From NCBI GenBank assembly GCA_025355345.1, contig JANXZU010000009.1, positions 1 to 34,732 on the forward strand: DNA of 34,732 bases, written 5' to 3'. The DNA comes from Syntrophaceae bacterium. GTDB lineage: Bacteria; Desulfobacterota; Syntrophia; Syntrophales; Smithellaceae. The notes under the pieces are model-generated. The model saw only the letters and a list, made by a program, of their open reading frames with translations, was not told the origin of the DNA and made no database searches. Within the stretch, counting starts at the first letter, position 1, and each line of letters starts with the position of its first letter. Positions 1-7,160 of the stretch are shown one piece after another. Position numbers and translations under genes: made by a program.

Positions 1-29
1 CATGAGTCAAGAAGAGACTTGACCCCTTG
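1..29 (+). repeat. Repeat A, copy 1
   Basis: This 29-bp segment recurs exactly at 1603-1631 and in inverted, slightly diverged form at 3424-3452. It begins CATGAGTCAAGAAGAGACTT and ends in GACCCCTTG. It lies outside repeat B on the left of the DUF4143 ATPase gene. The window starts at its first base, so it may extend further left. Confidence 0.8.
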
Positions 30-84
30 TTTTGGTTTTCTCTTGACACGTGCCTTTTAATGGGTGACCCCTTGTTCCTTGTTC

Positions 85-117
85 TACCAAAAACTAGTAT
101 GGTGTTACCGGAATAAT
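85..117 (+). repeat. Repeat B, copy 1 (left flank of the ATPase gene)
   Basis: This 33-bp segment starts TACCAAAAACTAGTATGGTG and matches 1542-1574 with one mismatch (TTACC versus TCACC). The two copies are in direct orientation on either side of the ATPase gene, and with repeat A they give the order A-B-gene-B-A. The left copy ends only 7 bp beyond the gene's stop codon. Confidence 0.8.
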
Positions 118-123
118 TTCCGA

Positions 124-1272
124 TCAGCTTATGTCCTTCAAATCCGCCAATGATATTGCTGTGACATTTTTATCGAGGGGATACGATTCCTTGCCGGGAT
201 AAATGATCCACAAATGGCTCAAGGATAATTCGGCCATGGCCGAACGCATGGATTGCGTGATGTTCGGTGCCTGCGCGTATTTGACCTCAATACCGAAGAG
301 CCTTCCTTTTCTTTGAAACACCATGTCAATTTCAGCAGCGGCATGCACCCCCCAGAAGAAGACCTCTTCTTCTTTGAGCCGCATTATCTTTACAGCCTCT
401 TCCAGTGCAAATCCTTCCCATGACGCGCCAAGTTTAGGGTGTGAAAGAACATCTTTCTTGTCTTCCAGGGCAAACAAGGCATGTAGTATTCCCGAATCGC
501 GAAAATATATCTTTGGTCTTTTAATAATTCTTTTTTTTGTATTGGAATACCAGGGGCGTAATTGACGTACCATGAAGGTTCCGGAAAGCAAATCCAGATA
601 TCGTTGAGCAGTATGATCGGATACTCCGAGACTTCTGCCTATTTCCGAAGCATTAAATACCTGACCGTGATAATGGGCAAGCATTCGCCAGAAACGTCCT
701 AATGATTTGGCCGGAATATTAATGCCCAACTGCGGTATATCACGTTCCAGGAAGGTGGCAATAAAATCCTGGCGCCACTGATAGGATGCCGTCTCAGTGG
801 AAGCCAGATAAGACCTGGGAAAACTTCCCCTGATCCATAACTTTTCCGCTTTAGATGCTCCAACCAGTTGGGATGAAAAACCTCCTATTTCCAGATAACT
901 GATGCGACCGGCCAGCGTCTCCGAGGATTGCCTGATTAAATCACGTGACGCGCTCCCCAGAATCAGATAACTGGCCTTTTTGTTACGATCGGCCAGCACA
1001 CGCAGGACAGGAAACAAGTCAGGCACTCTTTGAATTTCGTCAATAACAACGAGGCCGCTCACGTCTTCCAGTGCAAGCAGCGGCTCGTTAAGCCTTCTTG
1101 CGTCTTGTGGATTTTCCAGATCGAAGAAAGTAGTTTCGGATGGCCATTGTGCGGAAAACTGACGGGAAAGCGTTGTCTTGCCGCACTGCCTGGGACCTAA
1201 AATAGCAACGACAGGATTATTCTTGACCAGTTTGTTTAATGTTTCAATTTCAGTGATTCTCTTTAGTTGCAT
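124..1272 (-). CDS. DUF4143-family P-loop ATPase
   Basis: This 382-residue protein has a Walker A motif near the N-terminus (GPRQCGKTTL, about residues 26-35) and a Walker B-like VVIDEIQRVPDL near residue 75. A winged-helix-like stretch (SEIGRSLGVSDHTAQRYLDLL) and the DUF4143 C-terminal half (IKRPKIYFRDSGILHALF, then a nuclease-like FGIEVKYA segment) follow. The family is common in bacteria and archaea and behaves as an accessory gene. Its substrate is unknown; it is often annotated simply as an ATP-binding protein. No Shine-Dalgarno sequence precedes the ATG, and a perfect palindrome sits directly upstream. It lies alone between direct repeats, which suggests acquisition as a unit. Family assignment is firm; cellular role is not known. 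Confidence 0.9.
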   Translation of the reverse strand: MQLKRITEIETLNKLVKNNPVVAILGPRQCGKTTLSRQFSAQWPSETTFFDLENPQDARRLNEPLLALEDVSGLVVIDEIQRVPDLFPVLRVLADRNKKASYLILGSASRDLIRQSSETLAGRISYLEIGGFSSQLVGASKAEKLWIRGSFPRSYLASTETASYQWRQDFIATFLERDIPQLGINIPAKSLGRFWRMLAHYHGQVFNASEIGRSLGVSDHTAQRYLDLLSGTFMVRQLRPWYSNTKKRIIKRPKIYFRDSGILHALFALEDKKDVLSHPKLGASWEGFALEEAVKIMRLKEEEVFFWGVHAAAEIDMVFQRKGRLFGIEVKYAQAPNITQSMRSAMAELSLSHLWIIYPGKESYPLDKNVTAISLADLKDIS

Positions 1273-1280
1273 GATATGAG

Positions 1281-1325
1281 ACTATCATGAAATTTCGACA
1301 TGTCAAGTCGATTTTTCATGATAGT
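1281..1325 (-). promoter_or_regulatory. Palindromic operator/promoter of the ATPase gene
   Basis: A 12-bp perfect inverted repeat (ACTATCATGAAA at 1281-1292, complement at 1314-1325) encloses a smaller one (CGAC 1296-1299 / GTCG 1307-1310). On the minus strand a TTGACA lies at 1306-1301 and a weak -10 (TAGTCT) at 1284-1279 with 16-bp spacing. This would put the transcript start at or next to the ATG at 1272. The palindrome overlaps both promoter boxes, so it could be bound by a repressor, possibly the product itself. The -10 is a poor match. Confidence 0.55.
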
Positions 1326-1541
1326 ATTTGATAAGTAATGGTCTTCGTAATTATTGTCGTATCGGACGGGAACTCCGTCGAATAGTGGATGATCCGGTAT
1401 CCAGTACATAAATATGGCGTTGTCGCTGATTACCCGCCCTTATCTGTCATTGCCCGGCTGGAATTCCGGCGCATGCTGTGTGCCCGGGCAATCCAGAATA
1501 TAATAAAATTAAATAGGACAGGTCTGAATCACTCCTCTAAT
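1326..1541. other. Intergenic stretch with small inverted repeat, no gene seen
   Basis: No convincing coding region is visible. The only structure is an 8-bp inverted repeat, TTGCCCGG at 1450-1457 and CCGGGCAA at 1484-1491, of the kind common in dispersed intergenic repeats. The 72-codon open frame starting at 1389 has no ribosome binding site and runs through repeat B, so it is not called. Confidence 0.5.
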
Positions 1542-1574
1542 TACCAAAAACTAGTATGGTGTCACCGGAATAAT
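1542..1574 (+). repeat. Repeat B, copy 2 (right flank of the ATPase gene)
   Basis: Direct-orientation partner of 85-117, 33 bp with one mismatch. It is followed 28 bp later by repeat A copy 2. Confidence 0.8.
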
Positions 1575-1602
1575 CATATAATTATAATACACCAATCCAT
1601 AC

Positions 1603-1631
1603 CATGAGTCAAGAAGAGACTTGACCCCTTG
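1603..1631 (+). repeat. Repeat A, copy 2
   Basis: Identical over 29 bp to positions 1-29 and in the same orientation. Together with repeat B it brackets the ATPase gene. It is immediately followed by a consensus-like promoter. Confidence 0.8.
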
Positions 1632-1636
1632 CCCCA

Positions 1637-1665
1637 TTGACATACAAGAGACGGCTTAATATACT
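1637..1665 (+). promoter_or_regulatory. Consensus-like sigma-70 promoter without an obvious gene
   Basis: TTGACA at 1637-1642 and TATACT at 1660-1665 are separated by exactly 17 bp. The next recognisable gene starts 300 bp downstream at 1971. The intervening sequence holds only a short open frame (1641-1754) that is not recognisable and could be a gene remnant. The promoter abuts repeat A copy 2. Confidence 0.45.
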
Positions 1666-1970
1666 TCGACCCACAAAAAGGAAGTTCTTATCAATCCGCG
1701 CTGGGTAATATGGTGAGGAACCCGGATGCTATAACTCGTGCGATACGTGCCATGTAGGGAGGATAGCAGAAAAAAAATGCCTGTCAATCTGAATTAATAT
1801 ATACTGTCACCATAACTTGTTGATAATTATTCGTTTCTCTTAACGGTAAGATTATAGGATGTCAACTCTAACTCTTTTTGTGTTACCTTTTTTATTGACT
1901 TGATGATGCCCTTATGTTATTTAAACAAATTTAAGATAATAACTGGTTATACGCAAAAAGAAAAAATCCT

Positions 1971-3038
1971 ATGAAGAATATAAAGCTTGCCATCATTGGG
2001 TATGGTCATGTTGGTCAAAGTGTTCTTGCAGATATAGCAAGAGTGGTGGACTTTATAGATGATTATTTCTTTGATGTAAGTATTATTCTTGAAGACAATT
2101 CAGAAGGCATAAAGGATAAAAAGGAAAGCATTAATTGGAGTAATCAGAATACAAAAAATGCCAATTTTCAAGTTTATAATAATATACATGAAATTGAAAA
2201 GCACCTCCATAATGCACAGTTAGTTTTATCATTATTCTCCAAACTTAAACCAAAAGACCTTGCAGGCGAAAAATCCCCAAGAAACCTCGAAACTACAGCG
2301 AATATCCCAATATCAATTAAATATTTGTCAATGCTGTCAGGAGACTCAGAATGGATTGGCGTTACAAACATGATGGATGTCGTCTGTACCGAAACAGCCA
2401 ATTGCAACCATGCAAAAAAAGTCACCGGATTTGGTCTGAAACTTGACGATATAAGAAAAGCATCAGTAATTCAAAAAGAATGGAGCGAAGACATTGATAG
2501 TAAAAGCATTAAAATATACGGACTTCATGGTTCACCAATCATACTTTTAGACGACATTATTGCAAACCCTTGCGAAATGAATATCACAAATTATTTTTGG
2601 AAAGGCATGGAGCTATTTAATTATATTCATCAAATTCCGTCTGTAATAATGAAATCATTAGGATACCTACCTGATATTTCAATAGCAAAAGAAATCACCA
2701 ATCTTACCCTTGAAAAACTCGGGCTGCTTGATAAAATCAGAAAAAATTCAAGCGAACCACCGTCAAACTACGAAAGCAGGCCCGTTAAAACAAGCCATGT
2801 GCTTGACATATACCATCATGGACTGGATGACCTTAAATCTTTTGATAATAATTTTATTTCAAACGCTGATTCCTTCGATAATAGATTGAAAATCTTAGAA
2901 ACAGAGAGAGAATACATCTTTGCAGGCGGAGACATGTCGGAGATAAATATGGGAAAATTATCGAAGACCAGTCGTGCTCTTGCATCGCTCGGAGCATATT
3001 ATCTTCTCGAAGCGCATCTTGTACCACTGGAAAAATGA
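1971..3038 (+). CDS. Divergent malate/lactate dehydrogenase-like NAD-binding protein
   Basis: The 355-residue protein opens with a Rossmann dinucleotide motif (IIGYGHVG, residues 8-15). Further along it shows what look like the catalytic landmarks of the LDH/MDH superfamily: a TNMMD segment matching NPxD, LDDIR matching the LDxxR pair (Asp168/Arg171 in LDH numbering), and YGLHGSP matching GEHGDS with the proton-relay His. Overall similarity to classical MDH or LDH is low, so the substrate cannot be named. The gene is visibly more AT-rich than its neighbours (many AAT, ATA and AAA codons), which suggests horizontal acquisition. It lies in the repeat-rich accessory patch with no pathway partners. 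Superfamily assignment rests on motifs only. Confidence 0.6.
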   Translation: MKNIKLAIIGYGHVGQSVLADIARVVDFIDDYFFDVSIILEDNSEGIKDKKESINWSNQNTKNANFQVYNNIHEIEKHLHNAQLVLSLFSKLKPKDLAGEKSPRNLETTANIPISIKYLSMLSGDSEWIGVTNMMDVVCTETANCNHAKKVTGFGLKLDDIRKASVIQKEWSEDIDSKSIKIYGLHGSPIILLDDIIANPCEMNITNYFWKGMELFNYIHQIPSVIMKSLGYLPDISIAKEITNLTLEKLGLLDKIRKNSSEPPSNYESRPVKTSHVLDIYHHGLDDLKSFDNNFISNADSFDNRLKILETEREYIFAGGDMSEINMGKLSKTSRALASLGAYYLLEAHLVPLEK

Positions 3039-3178
3039 GGACCTGGGATACTACTACTAAGTGGAACCCGATGAATGATCCTACCATCAAGCAGATGCCT
3101 ACCGGTTCTAACAATGCAGAACTTATCAAACAATTGAGTCCGGCAATGAAGGCACGGCTGGTGACACTCTACCCGTGA
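3035..3178 (+). CDS. Small hypothetical ORF overlapping the dehydrogenase-like gene
   Basis: A 47-codon frame starts with the ATG of an ATGA overlap with the preceding stop codon and ends at TGA 3176-3178. The product is polar (MRTWDTTTKWNP at the start, SPAMKARLVTLYP at the end). I do not recognise it. The overlap is typical of translational coupling, but the ribosome binding site is weak and base composition differs from the upstream gene, so it may be a remnant of a gene that once preceded the truncated permease. Confidence 0.25.
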   Translation: MRTWDTTTKWNPMNDPTIKQMPTGSNNAELIKQLSPAMKARLVTLYP

Positions 3179-3216
3179 CCGTAAACATGGATGATGAATT
3201 ATGGATATAACCGCTC

Positions 3217-3510
3217 ATGGCAGGACAACTGATCCAGAACAATATGACCAATAAACGCAAACCGGGAAACCTGATTTATGGATTGGATGATACAATTCCC
3301 CTGCCCATCTGCCTGCTTTTGGGCCTGCAACACAGCCTTCATGTCACGACGGCACTGATCTTTGCCCTGATCGTGCTTCAGGGCATGGGGGCATCGCCAA
3401 CGCAGGCGGGCTTTTTCGCAGGGCTAGGGGTCAAGTCTCTTCTTGGCTCATGTCAGGGGAACGCCCCTTCTGCTGGTGCAATCAAAACTTGTCCGGCGCA
3501 TGCCGGATGA
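3217..3510 (+). pseudogene. Truncated NCS2 nucleobase permease (N-terminal fragment)
   Basis: Residues about 15-75 match the start of the xanthine/uracil permease (NCS2) family: NLIYGLDD followed by PLPICLLLGLQHSLHV and the first membrane segments. Full-length members have roughly 430-480 residues and about 12-14 helices; here homology stops near codon 70. The break coincides with the inverted copy of repeat A (3424-3452). The remaining frame (KSLLGSCQGNAPSAG...) is read through repeat DNA and ends at 3510. The protein cannot be a functional transporter. The distal part of the gene is absent from the window. Confidence 0.65.
3424..3452 (-). repeat. Repeat A, copy 3 (inverted) at the permease breakpoint
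   Basis: Reverse complement of repeat A with two mismatches over 29 bp. It sits exactly where similarity to the NCS2 permease ends. Immediately downstream are a 6-bp hairpin (TCCGGC 3492-3497 / GCCGGA 3502-3507) and a fragment of the GTGGCAATCT-type repeat (3531-3541). Confidence 0.75.
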
Positions 3511-3675
3511 TTTAAAAGCGGGGCAACTCTGAGATTGCCACGCAATCTGATTCACAGCGCTTACAAACGCGCCACTCTAATCGTTGCAATTAAAGTTGGA
3601 AAATGATGACTTGTGTGCTAAAAATCTTACTCAAAGCAGGAAAAGCAGTTCAACTATAATTTCAGGTAAGGGAAA

Positions 3676-4728
3676 ATGGAAGAAAAAAAGATTGTCCGTT
3701 TAACAGAAACTGTGCAAAGCGCCGGTTGAGCCTGTAAGATAGGTCCGGAGGACCTGGCCCAGGCATTGCGTGATTTACCGCTGATAAGGGATCCAAATTT
3801 GCTGACGGGATTTGAACACGCGGAAGACGCGGGAGTGTATAAAATTTCCGATGATCTCGCTCTTGTCCAGACACTAGACTTTTTCACCCCAACGGTTGAT
3901 GATCCCTACACCTTCGGCCAGATCGCGGCAACCAATGCCCTCAATGACGTTTACGCTATGGGCGGCAAACCGATAACCGCAATGAATATTGTTTGTTTCC
4001 CTGTCAAAACGATGGATATGGCAGTGCTGCGGGAAGTACTCCGCGGCGGCTTGGATAAAATGCGCGAGGCCGGTGTACTGCTGGTCGGCGGGCACAGTGT
4101 TGAAGACAATGAAATCAAATACGGGCTTTCTGTTACCGGCACCATTGATCCGCTAAAAGTCTGGTTTAACCGAGGCGCAAAGCCCGGCGACAGTCTGATT
4201 TTAACCAAACCTCTGGGCACAGGCATTGTCAGCACAGCAATCAAGGGCGGCGAGGCAAATCCGCAGTTAGCAGAAAAAGCCATTACCTGCATGACGCAGC
4301 TCAATAATAAATCTTCCGCTTTGATGATAGCAAACGGCAACATTCATGCCTGCACTGATATCACCGGATTTGGTTTTTTAGGCCATGCCTGTGAAATGAT
4401 CGAGGGTGAGAATATAAGCCTACATATTAATTCCGCTGCCGTGCCTGTTTTTGCCGGCGTGCAGAAGCTGGTCGAATCAGGTTATGTTCCCGGTGGACTT
4501 TACCGTAACAAAAATTACCGAATTTCGCAGATTGAAAAAGCGGATACTTGTCCGAACTGGATTTTAGATGTTCTTTTCGATCCACAGACAGCCGGTGGCC
4601 TGTTTTTCAGCATCCCCACAAATGAAGCACAAAACCTTATTCAAAAATTGCATCAAGGCGGGATTCCCGATGCGGCAATAGTCGGCCAGGTTGTCAGCGA
4701 CAATCCCGGTAAAATTTTTGTTTACTAA
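3676..4728 (+). CDS. selD: Selenide, water dikinase, selenocysteine-containing
   Basis: SelD makes selenophosphate from selenide and ATP for selenocysteine and selenouridine synthesis. Reading from ATG 3676 through an in-frame TGA at 3727-3729 gives 350 residues, the normal family length. The TGA is residue 18 in the motif G-U-A-C-K, where other SelD proteins have Cys or Sec at the catalytic position. Starting downstream of the TGA would remove the catalytic loop. Downstream features such as SGYVPGGLYRNKN and LFDPQTAGGL are characteristic of SelD. An AAGGG lies 4 nt before the start. A SECIS-like hairpin follows the TGA. It heads a three-gene cluster with a DHH phosphoesterase and a GalT-like gene. 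selA, selB and selC are not in the window. Confidence 0.95.
3727..3764 (+). promoter_or_regulatory. Sec UGA codon and bacterial SECIS hairpin in selD
   Basis: After the UGA at 3727-3729, a 6-bp perfect stem (AGGTCC 3741-3746 / GGACCT 3750-3755) closes on a GGA tri-loop. A lower 5-bp stem (GCCTG 3730-3734 / CAGGC 3760-3764) can extend it. The loop lies 18 nt after the UGA, within the spacing used by bacterial SelB-binding SECIS elements. This supports decoding as selenocysteine rather than termination. Confidence 0.85.
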
Positions 4729-4755
4729 AACAGCGGTCCACCTTATATTGAAATT

Positions 4756-5835
4756 ATGCAAGTCGAATCAATTCTTATAAAAAAAGAAACAGAGCACAAC
4801 TTTAAAAAGCTCATGGAAATGGTACAGCCCAATGATTCTCTGCTTCTGCTGATGCACGGAAGCCCTGATCCCGATGCCATCGCTTCAGCCATAGCGCTGC
4901 ACGATATTATCCAGCAAACCAAAGGACTTGCCAAAAGCGTTTTTGTTTCAACCGATCCGATAAGAAGGGAGCAGAATAAGGAATTAGCCTTATCCATGCG
5001 CCTCAACATCCGTCTGGTTAATCAGGTGGATATAAATTCGTACCGTCTGATTGCCCTGCTGGATGCTCAACCATCCTTTCTTGACGGCGTGTTAAAATTT
5101 ATTCAGCCCCACATCGTTTTTGATCATCATCCGCGTGAAGGCGATTGGCATGCGCTACTGGAAGATATCCGCCCCCGGTACGGCGCATTATCGACAATAC
5201 TTACTGAATATTTACTTTGCTCCCGCGTAAAAGTATCAAAGATTTTGCATACCGCGCTTCTTTACGGAATCAAAACGGATACAGCCAATTTTGACCGAGA
5301 CACTCTTGTTGAAGATATCAGCGCTTATGCCTATCATACCAGATATGGCAATCTTCCGCTTATTCGCCGCATTGAGCTAAACCAGATCCCGATAAGTTAT
5401 TTGAAGTCTTTTGACAACGCGTTCCATCAAATAAATCATTTTCGTGGCCGCAGAATTATCTTTCTGGGGGATGTCGAAACACCTGATGTCTGTGTACAGG
5501 TAGCTGATTTTTACTTACGGCTGATTGGGACATATTATGTTGTTGTTGCGGGTATCGTGGACAATAAGCTGATTATCATATTTCGCGGAGACGGCTACAG
5601 GAAAAATTGCGGCGAAATCGCCCAAAATGCCTGCGGGTTAATCGGTCATGGTGGCGGACATCGCAGCGCGGCACGCATTGAAATTTCTCTGGACGTGTTA
5701 AAAGAAAAGTTGGATGGGAATTTATCCCAAAGCAATATAGAAAAATTTCTTGTGGAATGCCTGAAAAAAAGTGGCAAACACAAGACCGGTAAAAACACAA
5801 CAACCTCCCAAAGAAAGAAAAAGAGAATTCTATGA
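4756..5835 (+). CDS. DHH-family phosphoesterase (nanoRNase/pAp-phosphatase type)
   Basis: The protein has 359 residues with the DHH domain first: HGSPDPDAIASA (motif with metal-binding Asp, about residue 35), LLDAQP, and FDHHPREG (the DHH signature near residue 120). The DHHA1 domain is at the C-terminus with GHGGGHRSAARI near residue 295. Such proteins hydrolyse short oligonucleotides, pAp or related phosphodiesters using Mn2+; the exact substrate cannot be read from sequence. It starts 27 bp after selD and overlaps the next gene by 4 bp (ATGA), so it belongs to the selD transcription unit. The C-terminal tail is Lys/Arg/Thr-rich. Confidence 0.88.
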   Translation: MQVESILIKKETEHNFKKLMEMVQPNDSLLLLMHGSPDPDAIASAIALHDIIQQTKGLAKSVFVSTDPIRREQNKELALSMRLNIRLVNQVDINSYRLIALLDAQPSFLDGVLKFIQPHIVFDHHPREGDWHALLEDIRPRYGALSTILTEYLLCSRVKVSKILHTALLYGIKTDTANFDRDTLVEDISAYAYHTRYGNLPLIRRIELNQIPISYLKSFDNAFHQINHFRGRRIIFLGDVETPDVCVQVADFYLRLIGTYYVVVAGIVDNKLIIIFRGDGYRKNCGEIAQNACGLIGHGGGHRSAARIEISLDVLKEKLDGNLSQSNIEKFLVECLKKSGKHKTGKNTTTSQRKKKRIL

Positions 5836-6866
5836 AATATATCGGGTTCAAAAAAGAAATTACCTCCGGCCGCTATCTTGATCCTTTTAATCGTTTTCAA
5901 CCAAAGGAAGTTCCCATCGAATTGCGCTACGATGAAACAACCGGCGTGGCTTGCCGGATACTTCCCTACCGGATGAGGCTAAGCCAGAAGCCCGATCTTA
6001 ACGCGTATCTGGAAAAATCACCGGAGTCTTTATGCCCTTTTTGTTCAAGCCTCTTTGAGAAAACAACACCGAAATTTACGCCGGATATTTGCCCGGAGGG
6101 TAAATTTCGTCACGGGAACGCGTATTTATTCCCCAATGCCTTTCCTTACGATGAAAGCAATACCGTGGCGATCTTGTCATCGCGTCACATGATTCCGATG
6201 AATGAATTAAAGCCGCAAACCATGCGTGATGGCTTTGGCGTTTGTCTTGACTATTTTCATCGCATCACTGAATTGCGCCTGGGTTACAAATACTGTTCAA
6301 TTAACTGGAATTATATGCCGCCGGCCGGTGGCGGTTTGATTCACCCGCATTTACAAACAATTGTGGGGCAAAAGCCCACAAACTTTATGCGGCAACTTAT
6401 TGCCAGTGCCCGTAATTTTGCCGCCGTAAATGATGGCAACAATTTATGGGATAGTTTGATTGTTTGTGAAAAAGAAGCTGACGAAAGGTTTATCGCCAGT
6501 ACCGGTGCTATCAGTTGGCTGACGGCCTTTGCGCCCAAAGGCATGGCCGGTGAAATCGATTTTATTTTTTCAGATAAAACGTCTATCTTCGATTTAACCG
6601 AAGCCAATTATGAAGAACTTCTGGAAGGCCTGGGCAGAGTATTTTCCTATTTATACCTGAGCAATTTTATGAGTTTTAATCTCACTCTTTATGCACCAAT
6701 GGTTAGTGATCGCAATTTATGGGTACAGGGCAAGATCGTGCCGCGCTTTGAAATCAATCCACTGGGAACAAGCGATTTGAACTATTTTGAAAAACTGCAC
6801 AATGAAATCATCTGCCCGGTTGTGCCGGAGCAGCTTTGCAAGGAACTCCAGCCTTATTTTGCCTAG
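5832..6866 (+). CDS. GalT-like HIT-superfamily nucleotidyltransferase
   Basis: This 344-residue protein resembles galactose-1-phosphate uridylyltransferase-type enzymes. CPFC at about residues 65-68 resembles the zinc-binding Cys pair, and GGGLIHPHLQ near residue 173 matches the HPHxQ active-site motif with the nucleophilic His. GalT proteins transfer a nucleoside monophosphate between sugar-1-phosphates; here no Leloir-pathway partner is nearby, so the substrate is open. The start codon overlaps the DHH gene's stop (ATGA), implying coupled translation. Grouping with selD and a DHH phosphoesterase suggests nucleotide or RNA-related rather than galactose chemistry, but that is inference. Confidence 0.75.
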   Translation: MKYIGFKKEITSGRYLDPFNRFQPKEVPIELRYDETTGVACRILPYRMRLSQKPDLNAYLEKSPESLCPFCSSLFEKTTPKFTPDICPEGKFRHGNAYLFPNAFPYDESNTVAILSSRHMIPMNELKPQTMRDGFGVCLDYFHRITELRLGYKYCSINWNYMPPAGGGLIHPHLQTIVGQKPTNFMRQLIASARNFAAVNDGNNLWDSLIVCEKEADERFIASTGAISWLTAFAPKGMAGEIDFIFSDKTSIFDLTEANYEELLEGLGRVFSYLYLSNFMSFNLTLYAPMVSDRNLWVQGKIVPRFEINPLGTSDLNYFEKLHNEIICPVVPEQLCKELQPYFA

Positions 6867-7011
6867 GGGTAAAACTGTTAAATTTGCTTAAGTAAAATAC
6901 CGGCCAATCGTCGTTTACGCAAATCGCAGGAAAGCTAGTAATGACGGGGCATAGCTAATAATGGCGATTAAATAAACCCTTTGCCGGTTATACCCAGAAC
7001 AAGGGATTTGT
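6867..7011. other. Intergenic spacer, nothing recognised
   Basis: The spacer after the selD cluster shows no coding potential and no clear terminator hairpin. It leads directly into the repeat-rich interval 7012-7430. Confidence 0.4.
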
Positions 7012-7102
7012 CATTGCGAGTTCACGGCAGTGAACGTGGCAATCTGGAAGTATTCAGATACCTATCAGATTACCACGACGCCTCAGCGGCGTCTCGTAAT
7101 GG
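7012..7102. repeat. Long nested inverted repeat (GCGAG/GTGGCAATCTG type)
   Basis: The left arm (7012-7046, with TTGCGAG and GTGGCAATCTG) pairs with the right arm (7066-7102, with CAGATTACCACG and CTCGTAATGG). Each arm carries its own small hairpin: TTCAC/GTGAA on the left and ACGCC/GGCGT on the right. Thus the terminal parts are conserved between arms while the inner hairpins differ in sequence but both stay paired. It resembles REP/BIME-style intergenic elements. A fragment of the same repeat occurs near 3531-3541. Confidence 0.65.
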
Positions 7103-7160
7103 CAAGGAAAAATTACGCTGGGTCAACGCTCACGATGAACAAGCATAAATCCCGAAAAGC

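Noticed and set aside
1389..1607. 72-codon open frame near the ATPase gene
   Set aside because: Passes through repeat B and a small inverted repeat; no start signals.
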